This document shows positions 9,732 to 18,299 of a DNA stretch of 64,000 nt, in pieces. The stretch lies in contig JAKVAZ010000001.1 in assembly GCA_022447225.1 (NCBI GenBank), forward strand, positions 1-64,000. Direction: 5' to 3'. This DNA comes from Fuerstiella sp. Its GTDB lineage: Bacteria > Planctomycetota > Planctomycetia > Planctomycetales > Planctomycetaceae. The notes beneath the pieces were generated by a model. That model worked only from the letters and a program-made list of their open reading frames with translations. It was not told the origin of the DNA and searched no databases. Every line of letters begins with the position of its first letter. Position 1 is the first letter of the stretch. The position numbers and the translations under genes were made by a program.

Positions 9732-9821
9732 ATGATTGTCCTGCTCGGGCTGTGTATTCTGACCGTGCTGGTCATTCGCCTGCTGGGGCTGCTGCCGGTT
9801 AACAGGGAAAACCCCTGGTGA
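9732..9821 (+). CDS. Possible small single-span membrane peptide
   Basis: An ATG at 9732 opens a 29-codon frame whose product is almost entirely hydrophobic for 20 residues (starting MIVLLGLCILTVLVI), then ends LLPVNRENPW. A GTG at 9720 would add four residues. A single transmembrane span with a short polar tail is a plausible small membrane protein, but so short a frame can arise by chance and I recognise no family. It sits in the 467-base interval between yidD and the convergent ribF gene; the rest of that interval holds nothing I can support. Confidence 0.25.
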   Translation: MIVLLGLCILTVLVIRLLGLLPVNRENPW

Positions 9822-9914
9822 CTGGCTGGCATGGTGCCGGTCGCCGCACTCAGCGCGCGGATCTTTCACAAGCAGAACAGCCCGCTGCCGCAAAAGTCAG
9901 GCGTTGCGGGTCTC

Positions 9915-11174
9915 TCAGTCGACTTCCCGGGGAAACCTGTGAGTCCCGCTGATCCACGGCAGTGGTTGTGTGCCAACAGCCGCGTCGACGGGCAGGCAGT
10001 CATACAGATGAGGAAACAGCCGGCCTCCCCGGGACAACTCCCATTTCAGCGCCGATCCAAGACGAATGGGGTCAACTTCCACCAGCAGCAGATTTGACTG
10101 ACCGGAAAAATGTCTGGCAGCCGTTTCTCTAAGCTGGTCTGCCGTAGAGAAGTGGATAAATCCGTCGGCCAGGTCCGCCTCCGAACCACTGAACTCTCCT
10201 TTAGCCACAGCCTGCTGCCATTCGCTGCTGGAACAGATTTTGTAAACGGGCTTCGAAAGTCGATCCACCAGCATCCGGCATTGCTCAACGTCTGCAGCAA
10301 TTTGTGCGATAAGTTGATCAACCGAATCAAAAGAACGGAGTGGTCGAATTTCGCTCAGAAGATCAATCTCCAGACCGTCGTCGTAAAGGTCGTCGTTGAA
10401 ATCCAGCAGATGGCATTCAACTTTCAGGTTGTTGTCTGCAAATGTGGGATTGGGACCAATACTGAGTGCTGCGGAATATCGCTGGTCCCCGACACAGACT
10501 GTTCCTGCATAAACTCCGCTGGCCGGGAGCATGGTGGGGATACCGTCCAGATTAGCCGTCGGAAATCCCAGCTGTTTTCCTCGCCCTGCTCCGCAGGAAA
10601 CAACGCCTGAAATTCGGTGAGCATGCCCCGTCATCGCCACCGCATCACCGGCGCGTCCCTGGCTCAGCAATGTGCGAATGCGGCTTGACGAAACCAGACG
10701 CCCTTCATTCTGCACCGGCGAAATCTCATGAAATACAATTCCGGCACGTTGGCAGAGTTTCGCCAGGCTGTGAATATCGCCGGCGCGATCGCGGCCGAAA
10801 CGAAAATTTGGACCTTCAACCACTCCTGCCGCTGCAAAACGCTCCACCAGCACCTGGTCAAAAAACTCCTCCGGCGTCATTTGAAGAAGAGCATTGGTTA
10901 CGGGCAGAACGACCACTTCGTCAGCCCCGTATTCTTTCAGCAGAGCTGACCTGCGTTCGATTGTTGTCAGGCGGGGAAGCGGGGAGTCCGGCCTCAGCAG
11001 ACTCAGCGGGTGCGGATCGAACGTGACAACAACTGCCGGAGCAGAATGCTTTGCGGCCGTCCTGCGCAGGGTCTGCAGCATCTGCTGGTGGCCGCGGTGG
11101 ACACCATCAAAATTGCCAACCGTGACCACGCCCTGGAGTGCGTTGCCGGGAATATCAAATTCCGCGTAGTTCAT
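9915..11174 (-). CDS. ribF: Bifunctional riboflavin kinase/FAD synthetase fused to a C-terminal DUF952 domain
   Basis: A 419-residue protein, about 110 residues longer than ordinary RibF. Residues 1-185 are the FMN adenylyltransferase domain, with GNFDGVHRGHQ (20-30) as the nucleotide-binding HxGH-like motif and SSSRIR (162-167). Residues 186-305 are the riboflavin kinase domain, with RGKQLGFPTANL (198-209) and GPNPTF. Residues 308-419 match DUF952: VYKICSSSEWQ, DGFIHFSTADQL, then LKWELSRGG and a final PLPWISGTHRFP. The same frame is open throughout with no stop, so it is a genuine fusion in this sequence. RibF makes FMN and FAD; the role of DUF952 is unknown, so the attached function is open. 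It is convergent with the yidD region and followed on its 5' side by an unrelated secreted protein gene 99 bases away. Confidence 0.93.
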   Translation of the reverse strand: MNYAEFDIPGNALQGVVTVGNFDGVHRGHQQMLQTLRRTAAKHSAPAVVVTFDPHPLSLLRPDSPLPRLTTIERRSALLKEYGADEVVVLPVTNALLQMTPEEFFDQVLVERFAAAGVVEGPNFRFGRDRAGDIHSLAKLCQRAGIVFHEISPVQNEGRLVSSSRIRTLLSQGRAGDAVAMTGHAHRISGVVSCGAGRGKQLGFPTANLDGIPTMLPASGVYAGTVCVGDQRYSAALSIGPNPTFADNNLKVECHLLDFNDDLYDDGLEIDLLSEIRPLRSFDSVDQLIAQIAADVEQCRMLVDRLSKPVYKICSSSEWQQAVAKGEFSGSEADLADGFIHFSTADQLRETAARHFSGQSNLLLVEVDPIRLGSALKWELSRGGRLFPHLYDCLPVDAAVGTQPLPWISGTHRFPREVD

Positions 11175-11273
11175 TCGCCGAAAAATACCGGGGTGTCATC
11201 CGGTATTCCAGACGATCGGCACCGTTACCCCAAACTCGGGATAATTCCTGAACAAAAAACGCTGAATCACATG

Positions 11274-12308
11274 CTAGTTTTCCTCAGCAATGCGTTGGCT
11301 GTATTTACTGATGATGTCAAGGTAATTCGCCGGAAACTGCTGACGGATCAGTTCGCGGGCTTTGACTTCCCTGCGACGATCAAGCATGCCCCAGCTGCCG
11401 GTTTCTTTGAGCTCGCGGGAATCTGCTTCGCCTTTGCCTGGTGAACCATGGATTCTGCTGTTGGGAGCGGCTCTGCCCGAAGACGGCTGATTCGGCGTCT
11501 GCTGCCCGTTTTGTCCCTGGCCCTGCTGCTGATCGTTGTTCTGTTTGTTTTCCGCTTCTTCCAGCAGGTGATCGATCGCATCAATCACCTCAACCTGACG
11601 TTCCTGAACCCGTTCTCCCGATCGCCCCAGGTCCAGTTGACGTTTAACATCGGCCATTAGACGCGCCACGTGCCCCAGGTCGTCAGCGCTGCGACCACTA
11701 AGTTCCTTCTGCAGGATCATGGCCACGGTGCGAAAACGGGGCGGAACCTGAAGGGTGTGATTCAGCAGCAGGCTCAGACTGTCCAGAGCCGCCTCACGCC
11801 TGAACAATTCACTTTGACAGACAGCACGATAGAAAAACATTCCGGCCGGATCGACAACACGATCGGGTAAAATCCTGTCGTAGATCTCCAGGGCTTCGTC
11901 GAACAGACGATGCTGAGTCATCCAGCGGGCACGAAAAAGCTCGATATGGTTGTGGTAGATGTCAAGATCACGGATGCCGTCGTAGATGATCTGCTCAAGA
12001 GGACCGGCACCCGCCGAGGATTCCAGCAGTCGTTGAGTCGACACATCAGCGGCGGCGAATGATTCAACAAGCAGGTCAAGCAAATCCTCATCACTCAGAC
12101 GGGCCAGCTGACCATCATCCGTCCAGTCGGCGATCACGGTTTCACGGACCTGAGGATCGGCGTCTGAACGAGCGATCCACTGCATCAGCTCCGAACGGAC
12201 ATCCGCCATGTCCGGCCTGGAGAACATAATCGCGGCATCGTCTGCACTGAAAACAGTACCGAAAAAACACAGTGCCGGAAGAATTGTGAAACGGAGCAGC
12301 CGGTTCAT
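11274..12308 (-). CDS. Secreted hypothetical protein with Gln/Asn-rich linker
   Basis: A 344-residue protein starting at the ATG at 12306-12308 with a clear signal peptide (MNRLLRFTILPALCFFG, cleavage probably after FSA). The open frame extends 47 codons upstream but without signal-like sequence. The middle (about 40-245) is helical and reads like tandem helix pairs; around residues 250-295 lies a low-complexity Gln/Asn/Gly-rich linker, then a C-terminal segment ending ARELIRQQFPANYLDIISKYSQRI. That C-terminal phrase (a 'reidlPpnYrdiIeeYyrrla' type pattern) resembles the tail of planctomycete proteins found near von Willebrand/Bat-type genes, but I cannot name a family. It lies 110 bases downstream of rplS and may be read from the same transcript. 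Confidence 0.75.
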   Translation of the reverse strand: MNRLLRFTILPALCFFGTVFSADDAAIMFSRPDMADVRSELMQWIARSDADPQVRETVIADWTDDGQLARLSDEDLLDLLVESFAAADVSTQRLLESSAGAGPLEQIIYDGIRDLDIYHNHIELFRARWMTQHRLFDEALEIYDRILPDRVVDPAGMFFYRAVCQSELFRREAALDSLSLLLNHTLQVPPRFRTVAMILQKELSGRSADDLGHVARLMADVKRQLDLGRSGERVQERQVEVIDAIDHLLEEAENKQNNDQQQGQGQNGQQTPNQPSSGRAAPNSRIHGSPGKGEADSRELKETGSWGMLDRRREVKARELIRQQFPANYLDIISKYSQRIAEEN

Positions 12309-12418
12309 ACCCACAATGATACCCGGATACAAAACATCGTGCGACGGCCGATCAGAAAAGCGTCTCGACCGTTGGTGCTGCTGCACACTGTCAGCAACGT
12401 CAGTTATTCGACCGCAGC

Positions 12419-12802
12419 CTACTTTTTGGCATTGGGATCCACTTCCCACGATTTGGCTTTGCGTTCACGCAGGCGAGTCGCCTTACCGGTTCGTTCACGC
12501 AGGTAAAACAGTTTGGCGCGGCGCACACGACCGTGTCGTTTGATTTCGATTTTGGCAATCTTCGGCGTGTTAACCGGAAAGGTTCGCTCAACACCTTCAC
12601 CGGCAACAATTCGTCGAACGGTAAATGTTTCACCTGTGCCTTGGCCTCGCCTGGCAATCACAACACCACTGAAGATCTGGACGCGTTCTTTACTGCCTTC
12701 CAAAATTCGTGTGTGGACATCCAGTGTGTCACCAATTGCAAAATTAAGAGGTTCGTCGCGCAGACTCGACTGTTCAGCAATGTCCAGCAGTTTATTTCGC
12801 AT
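12419..12802 (-). CDS. rplS: 50S ribosomal protein L19
   Basis: A 127-residue L19, at the 30S-50S interface. The family signatures are present: [20 protein letters not shown], then [20 protein letters not shown] and [15 protein letters not shown], and YYLRER-like [15 protein letters not shown] near the C-terminus. The ATG start at 12800-12802 is one base from the trmD stop codon, which implies translational coupling. It is the last gene of the conserved ffh-rpsP-trmD-rplS order. Confidence 0.98.
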   Translation of the reverse strand: MRNKLLDIAEQSSLRDEPLNFAIGDTLDVHTRILEGSKERVQIFSGVVIARRGQGTGETFTVRRIVAGEGVERTFPVNTPKIAKIEIKRHGRVRRAKLFYLRERTGKATRLRERKAKSWEVDPNAKK

Positions 12803-12803
12803 C

Positions 12804-13526
12804 TCAGGAACTCCCCGGTTGAACCGTTTTCTTTGTAGCCTGCGATTTGTCGAGCAGATCTGCTCGACGTTCGGCCGTCCGTTTCACACTTTGCTCATGT
12901 CGCCAGGCCGCAATGGCCTGATGGTCACCACTCAATAAGACCTCAGGAACTGCCATCCCCCGAAATTCCCGAGGTCTGGTGTATTGCGGATATTCCAACA
13001 ACCCTGCGTTACTAAATGTATCATATCGACTGCTGGTCTCATCGCCCAATACGTCCGGAATCAGACGGATGACGGTATCAATCAGCAACATGGCCGGAAC
13101 TTCACCACCGTTACAGATGAAATCACCAGCCGAAATTTCCGTGGGCTGCAACCCTTCCCGGATTCGTTCGTCAAACCCTTCATAGCGACCGCAAAGGATG
13201 ACCAGTCGCTGCTCGGTGGCCAGTTCTTCAACCAGCGACTGGTCAAGAGTACGCCCCTGCGGACTCATCATAATCAACCGTCCAGGTTTTTCGGCTGACG
13301 CCTGCACCGATTCGACACAGTCGAAAATCGGCTCACACATCAGCAGCATTCCCGGACCTCCACCATACGTTTTGTCATCCACCTGAGCATGCCGACCGGA
13401 CGCAAACGCTCGAAAATCATGAGTTCGGACCTGTACCAGTCCACGTTCAATTGCCAGCTTCAGAATACTCTGCCCGAGATAGCCCGGGAAAATTTCAGGA
13501 AACAGCGTCAGCACGTCGAAACGCAT
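12804..13526 (-). CDS. trmD: tRNA (guanine-N1-)-methyltransferase TrmD
   Basis: TrmD methylates G37 of tRNAs using S-adenosylmethionine and prevents +1 frameshifting. The SPOUT trefoil-knot signature is present: [15 protein letters not shown] and [19 protein letters not shown]. The N-terminus [17 protein letters not shown] is family-typical at the ATG at 13526, giving 240 residues; an ATG two codons upstream and a longer frame to 13559 are less likely. A C-terminal polar tail (about 15 residues after [11 protein letters not shown]) is extra. It lies 40 bases after rpsP and one base before rplS. Confidence 0.97.
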   Translation of the reverse strand: MRFDVLTLFPEIFPGYLGQSILKLAIERGLVQVRTHDFRAFASGRHAQVDDKTYGGGPGMLLMCEPIFDCVESVQASAEKPGRLIMMSPQGRTLDQSLVEELATEQRLVILCGRYEGFDERIREGLQPTEISAGDFICNGGEVPAMLLIDTVIRLIPDVLGDETSSRYDTFSNAGLLEYPQYTRPREFRGMAVPEVLLSGDHQAIAAWRHEQSVKRTAERRADLLDKSQATKKTVQPGSS

Positions 13527-13566
13527 AACCATGTCCCGGCACTGCTGAGACCAAAACAAACAGAAA

Positions 13567-13938
13567 TCACTCTGCCGCTTCGGTCGTTTCTTCTGCTGCC
13601 TGATCCGCGGACTCAGCCTGCTCGCCCGCTGCCTCCGGCTCCGGCGCTTTCGGTGCCGTCATCGGTGGCGGCGCCGCAGCCTCACCAAATGTTCCTTTTT
13701 TGACTTTTCTGATCAGCGCATTGACCTTCTCAGATGGCTGAGCACCAACCGAAAGCCAATAATCGATGCGATCCATTTTCAGGTTGATGCGCTGTGACTT
13801 ATCCGGAATGGAAGTGTCGTAAAAACCAACTTCTTCTATGGCTTTGCCGTCGCGTGGTTTGCGCTGATCCATAATGCAAACGCGGTAAAAAGGCCGGTGC
13901 TTTCTGCCCAGCCGCTTCATACGTATTCGAACTGACAT
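13567..13938 (-). CDS. rpsP: 30S ribosomal protein S16 with acidic/proline-rich tail
   Basis: A 123-residue S16. Residues 1-82 are the conserved protein (SVRIRMKRLGRKHRPFYR; then GFYDT and LSVGAQPSEKVNALI). From about residue 86 to the end there is an added tail rich in Ala, Pro and Glu (PPPMTAPKAPEPEAAGEQA and onward), which is absent from the usual 80-90-residue proteins. It is second in the minus-strand ffh-rpsP-trmD-rplS cluster, 163 bases after ffh. The tail is probably disordered and solvent-exposed on the ribosome. Confidence 0.97.
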   Translation of the reverse strand: MSVRIRMKRLGRKHRPFYRVCIMDQRKPRDGKAIEEVGFYDTSIPDKSQRINLKMDRIDYWLSVGAQPSEKVNALIRKVKKGTFGEAAAPPPMTAPKAPEPEAAGEQAESADQAAEETTEAAE

Positions 13939-14002
13939 TGTTTCTCCCGTGGATCGCGCGACGATGCCGCATGTCTTTCAGTTTGTGTTTCGTTGACCCT
14001 GC

Positions 14003-14021
14003 CGGACGTCACTGACGTCCG
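14003..14021. promoter_or_regulatory. Perfect hairpin between ffh and rpsP
   Basis: CGGACGTC-ACT-GACGTCCG is a perfect 8-bp inverted repeat with a 3-base centre, 64 bases before the rpsP start on the minus strand. It is not followed by a T-run on either strand. It could be an RNA element acting on the ribosomal protein genes or an operator; the sequence does not decide. Confidence 0.35.
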
Positions 14022-14101
14022 TTATGTCTCTGCGGGGCCTGTGACCAACCCCGGTAAAAAATCGTCCAAACACCGGTCCAATTCCGAAAGGGTCCGTCGT
14101 T

Positions 14102-15586
14102 TTACCTTCTTCGGTTACGTTTTTTCGCCCTTTTCGCGTCTTTCCGCTTATTTTTCTTCTTTTCTCTGGCAGCAACAGCATCCAATGGCCCGCGTTTGCT
14201 GCGGGTCTTCCTTTCCCGCAGGTCTGCGTTCGGATCCATCATGCCCTGATCAGTCAGCTGTTTGACAGCCTTCATGCGGTCCCGTAACCCCATGCCGGAC
14301 ATATCCTGCATCAGCTTGCTCATGGACTGAAAGTCCTTAAGCAGCTTGTTCACGTCCGACGCCTCAACTCCGCTTCCGTCCGCAATACGATGGCGACGGC
14401 TGCGGTCAATCCTGTCAGGATTACTGCGCTCGTCCAGTGTCATCGAATTGATAATCCCTTCAATCCTCCGCATGTCGTCTTCCGGGTTCATATCTCCCAT
14501 CTGATCGACCATCTTGCCCATGCCGGGAATCATTTTCATGACTTCCCCCATAGTGCCCAGCTTTTTGATCTGGCCCATCTGCTTACGGAAGTCATCCAGA
14601 GTGAACTTGCCCTCCTGCATCTTTTGCTGCTGGGCAAGCATCTCTTCTTCATCAAATTCCCGCTGAGCCTTCTCGACCAGGGACAACACATCGCCCATGC
14701 CCAGAATCCGACCGGCCATCCGGTCAGGGTGGAATTCTTCCAGTCGATCCAGCTGTTCCCCCACGCCCACATATTTGATGGGCACACCAGTCACCGCTTT
14801 GACGCTCAGTGCCGCGCCGCCTCGGGTATCCCCGTCGAGCTTGGTGAGAATGACACCGTCTAATTCCAGAGCCTCATTGAATGCATTGGCGCTGTTCACA
14901 GCGTCCTGACCGGTCATGGCGTCGCAAACGAACAAACACTGATCCGGACCGACACGCGAATCAATCCGCTGCAGCTCCTTCATCAGCTCCTCGTCGATCC
15001 CCAGTCGGCCGGCCGTATCCAGAATGACAACTTTCAGTCCCTGCCGCTTCGCTTCTTTAACCCCGTTGCGGCAAACCTGGATGGGATCGCTTTTGGCCGG
15101 ATCTTCGGCATACACCGCACAGCCAACCTGTTCTCCAATCACCTTCAATTGTTCGATCGCAGCCGGACGCTGAAGGTCTGCGGCAACCAGCATCGGCGGC
15201 TGATCGCTTTCTTTGAGCATCCTGGCCAGCTTGCCGCAGGTCGTGGTTTTCCCGCTTCCCTGCAACCCGCACATCATGATGACGCTGACACCACTGCGCT
15301 TGATTGCCAGAGAATGATCCACCGGGCCCATCAGGTCGATCAGTCCCTGATGGACGATTCCCACAACCTGTTCGTCAGGGCGCAGGGCCTTGAGGACCTC
15401 CTCTCCGACAGCCTGGGCGGTCATCCGCTGCACAAAATCCTGGGCAATATCGTAGGCAACGTCGGCTTCCAGCAGAGCCTGTCGGACCTGCTTCATGCCA
15501 TCACGGATGTTGGATTCGGTAATCTTTCCGGTACCGCGGAAAGCCGAAAACGCGTCTGTCAGCCCTGCTGTGATTCCTTCAAACAC
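14102..15586 (-). CDS. ffh: Signal recognition particle protein Ffh
   Basis: A 494-residue SRP54-type GTPase that binds signal peptides of nascent membrane proteins together with the 4.5S RNA. The N domain (1-95) is followed by the G domain, with P-loop [15 protein letters not shown] (107-121), DTAGR, and [14 protein letters not shown]. The methionine-rich M domain (from about 325) contains [15 protein letters not shown] and [19 protein letters not shown]. The extreme C-terminus is very basic ([19 protein letters not shown] region), longer than in E. coli, which may add RNA contacts. It heads the ffh-rpsP-trmD-rplS cluster. The SRP RNA gene is not in the window. Confidence 0.98.
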   Translation of the reverse strand: MFEGITAGLTDAFSAFRGTGKITESNIRDGMKQVRQALLEADVAYDIAQDFVQRMTAQAVGEEVLKALRPDEQVVGIVHQGLIDLMGPVDHSLAIKRSGVSVIMMCGLQGSGKTTTCGKLARMLKESDQPPMLVAADLQRPAAIEQLKVIGEQVGCAVYAEDPAKSDPIQVCRNGVKEAKRQGLKVVILDTAGRLGIDEELMKELQRIDSRVGPDQCLFVCDAMTGQDAVNSANAFNEALELDGVILTKLDGDTRGGAALSVKAVTGVPIKYVGVGEQLDRLEEFHPDRMAGRILGMGDVLSLVEKAQREFDEEEMLAQQQKMQEGKFTLDDFRKQMGQIKKLGTMGEVMKMIPGMGKMVDQMGDMNPEDDMRRIEGIINSMTLDERSNPDRIDRSRRHRIADGSGVEASDVNKLLKDFQSMSKLMQDMSGMGLRDRMKAVKQLTDQGMMDPNADLRERKTRSKRGPLDAVAAREKKKNKRKDAKRAKKRNRRR

Positions 15587-16490
15587 CGATTTAAACTTAC
15601 TTTGTGGTTCAGGGATGTTTGATCACAGAATCAACACTGCCCGGATCTTCTGTGATGGTCGAATGGTACTTTAGGGTTGTCGTCAACCAGGTACACCCGG
15701 TTGACTTGATGCAGCAAACCCGGCAGACGATCAACGGACAGAAATTCCCGGGACCGGCAGATCTGCAATGTGCCACAAATCGATTCCCGTATAAGAAACG
15801 AGCAGGTGACGTATCAGAAATTTCCGGCAACCCGGGAGAGCAAAGTCCCCGTTTGAAGACCAACCGGGCAAGTCGATTTTCATCGAATACCCGCCACTGC
15901 CGCTCAGCAGATTCTCCGGCGGATAACGATCAAAAAAAATCGGAATTTTCCATGATATCGCTGGTGTCTACCGATAACAAGCTGTTGTTGAAACTGGCCG
16001 GAGACCGACAGTGACCGGAATCAGACGAGCGAAGCCCGGCGGGTGATCAGGGCCGGGCCGTCCGGCTTTCTGTGGCTTCCCGGGACCAGCCTGTTACCGG
16101 ACGTAAATACAACGGAATCCGGCCGTTGCTGGAAGACGCTGCAGGTTACCGGACACACCTGATGAAGCACGGACAATTCAGTCAGGCCAAAGATGCTCCG
16201 GTTACTCACCCGGCCCCTCCCCTGGTCGGCTGTGTTCGTTAGTCACAGACAGCACACGGGAGGCTACCGTTCCAAATTCCCAACACCCTGGCCGGGATCG
16301 CACGCAGGCTGACTGATCGGTAGAATTGCGGAGGCAACTGGAGAGTTCAACTTCTCCAGCTGACCGTGTCCCGGCTGCGTCAACAGCAGGACCGCGACAT
16401 CATCAGTACAGATCACACTGGCACTTCAGGTGGCTGACGCGACCTCAGATTTCACCAGGTAACAGGTCATGTCACCAATCAGAGACAACC
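15587..16490. other. 904-base divergent intergenic interval between ffh and alaC
   Basis: Short open frames here (for example 15604-16014 plus and 16021-16209 minus) lack any recognisable motif, and I do not call them. Near the alaC side there is a hairpin, CTGGAGA (16338-16344) and TCTCCAG (16353-16359) with an 8-base loop, about 130 bases upstream of the start. The interval must hold the promoters of both genes, but I see no strong -35/-10 pair. Confidence 0.5.
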
Positions 16491-17729
16491 ATGCGCAGCG
16501 AATCTGATGTTCTGTTTGAAGACAGCCCGTTTGCGATCCCTGTCGCGGATCGCGTCAACCGACTGCCACCATACATGTTCGGAGCCATCAATCAGCGCAA
16601 ATACCAGCTGCGAGTGGAAGGTGTCGATGTTATTGACCTTGGAATGGGGAATCCCACTGATCCTCCTGATCCGCTGATAGTTCATAAGATCGAGGAAGCA
16701 CTTGAGGATTCGCGTAACCACCGTTACTCGGTCAGTAACGGGATCAGCAACCTCCGCAAAGAAGTGGCCAAACGTTACTGGAAACGCTACGGCGTGCGGC
16801 TGAACCCCGATGACGAAGTGCTGGCCTGTATCGGTTCCAAAGAAGGCTTCAGCCACATGTGCATGGCGCTCATGGGGCCTGGTGATACGGCGATTGTCCC
16901 CTCCCCGTCGTTCCCCGTTCATGTTTATGCCGTAATGCTGGCATCCGGCAATGTGATTACTCTGGATACCCGTGACCCGCAAAATTTTCTGCGCAATGTG
17001 GCCTACACCTGTGAAAACCTGTTTCCTAAACCAAGAGTCGTCATCGTCAATTTTCCCCACAATCCGACAGCCACGGTCATCGAACAGGATTTCTACATTG
17101 ACCTCGTCAGGCTCGCAAAGAAATACGGCTTTCTGGTGATCAGCGACTTTGCATACGCCGACATTTGCTACGACGGATACGTAGCTCCCAGCTTTTTGGC
17201 GACTCCGGGTGCCATTGACGTTGGAGTCGAATTCACCTCGATGAGCAAAAGCTACAGCATGGCCGGCTGGAGAATCGGCTACTGCTGTGGCAATCAGGAA
17301 ATGGTGCGTGCCCTGGCTACGATCAAAGGCTATTACGACTACGGCATATTTCAGCCAATTCAGATCGCGGCGATCGTGGCCATGAGACACTGCGATGCTG
17401 CCGTGGAAAGCATCACCCGCGAATATCAGCATCGCCGTGACACTCTGTGCGAAGCCCTGGGCCGTCTGGGCTGGAATGTCCCGCCCCCGAAGGCCGGAAT
17501 GTTCGTCTGGACAGAAATGCCGGAAGAATGGCGAGAAATGGGATCGATTGAATTTGCGATGAAACTGCTCAACGAAGGCGGAGTAGCCGTCAGTCCTGGC
17601 CGAGGTTTTGGTGAAGACGGAGAAAACTGCCTGCGACTGGCCATTGTGGAAAACACACAGCGGCTCCGTCAGGCCGCGCGACAGATTGACAAATGTCTGA
17701 CCAGGCCGGAAACCGATTCCCCCGTATGA
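16491..17729 (+). CDS. alaC: PLP-dependent aminotransferase, AlaC-like (glutamate-pyruvate transaminase)
   Basis: A 412-residue class I/II aminotransferase. It follows E. coli AlaC closely along its length: [10 protein letters not shown] near residue 24, [10 protein letters not shown] (47-56), [32 protein letters not shown], and the PLP-lysine motif [14 protein letters not shown] with Lys253. AlaC interconverts pyruvate plus glutamate with alanine plus 2-oxoglutarate; related enzymes in this subfamily are annotated as LL-diaminopimelate aminotransferase, which I consider less likely. The frame is open 55 codons further upstream, but homology begins at the ATG at 16491. It stands alone between divergent ffh and convergent panD. 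Confidence 0.85.
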   Translation: MRSESDVLFEDSPFAIPVADRVNRLPPYMFGAINQRKYQLRVEGVDVIDLGMGNPTDPPDPLIVHKIEEALEDSRNHRYSVSNGISNLRKEVAKRYWKRYGVRLNPDDEVLACIGSKEGFSHMCMALMGPGDTAIVPSPSFPVHVYAVMLASGNVITLDTRDPQNFLRNVAYTCENLFPKPRVVIVNFPHNPTATVIEQDFYIDLVRLAKKYGFLVISDFAYADICYDGYVAPSFLATPGAIDVGVEFTSMSKSYSMAGWRIGYCCGNQEMVRALATIKGYYDYGIFQPIQIAAIVAMRHCDAAVESITREYQHRRDTLCEALGRLGWNVPPPKAGMFVWTEMPEEWREMGSIEFAMKLLNEGGVAVSPGRGFGEDGENCLRLAIVENTQRLRQAARQIDKCLTRPETDSPV

Positions 17730-17846
17730 TTCTGTTGGCCTGACAAAATCGCCGGTAACAGAATCCTGTTAATCACGTTGAAGCATCTATCAACGTCAGA
17801 CACCCGCATTCCGGGCCACGCCAACCCGGTTCGACTTCCAAAGATC

Positions 17847-18197
17847 TCAGCGGCAAGGCCGGTTATTCTCGTCCACCACAATAACGACCGGCTGGTGGCC
17901 AGGTATCTCATTCTCGTGGAAGTCGGCATAACTAACGATAATCACAAGGTCTCCGACTCCGATCAGTCTGGCAGCGGCTCCGTTCAGACAGATCACTCCG
18001 GACCCTGCCTGCCCCCTGATCACATATGTAGTCAGTCGATTGCCGTTGGTAATGTCATAAATATCAACCTGCTCATAGTCGACTATTCCGGCGGCCAGCA
18101 TCAGACGCTCGTCGATCGTGACGCTGCCTTCATAGTTGAGATCAGCTTCAGTGACAGTAGCACGATGGATTTTGGATTTGAGCAGACGACGAATCAT
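17847..18197 (-). CDS. panD: Aspartate 1-decarboxylase PanD
   Basis: A 116-residue pyruvoyl enzyme that makes beta-alanine from aspartate for pantothenate and coenzyme A. The self-cleavage site Gly24-Ser25 is seen in YEGSVTID, where Ser25 becomes the pyruvoyl group. Conserved phrases [22 protein letters not shown] and [19 protein letters not shown] are all present. Length is slightly below the 126 of E. coli. It begins 102 bases after pheT on the same strand and ends 117 bases from the convergent alaC stop. Confidence 0.97.
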   Translation of the reverse strand: MIRRLLKSKIHRATVTEADLNYEGSVTIDERLMLAAGIVDYEQVDIYDITNGNRLTTYVIRGQAGSGVICLNGAAARLIGVGDLVIIVSYADFHENEIPGHQPVVIVVDENNRPCR

Positions 18198-18299
18198 GTC
18201 TTCCGATGAAATTCGCTGGCGTTATGAGGTGCACAGTTTGGTGATCGCTCGCGTTTTCGGCATCTGTGTCCGTGCGAGCTGTATGAGAGAAATTGTGGG

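Noticed and set aside
11175-11273. Possible FMN riboswitch upstream of ribF
   Set aside because: The 99-base gap lacks the RFN core and is too short for it.
15604-16014. 136-codon frame between ffh and alaC
   Set aside because: No signal, motif or composition typical of a gene, and no ribosome binding site; it lies in the divergent promoter interval.
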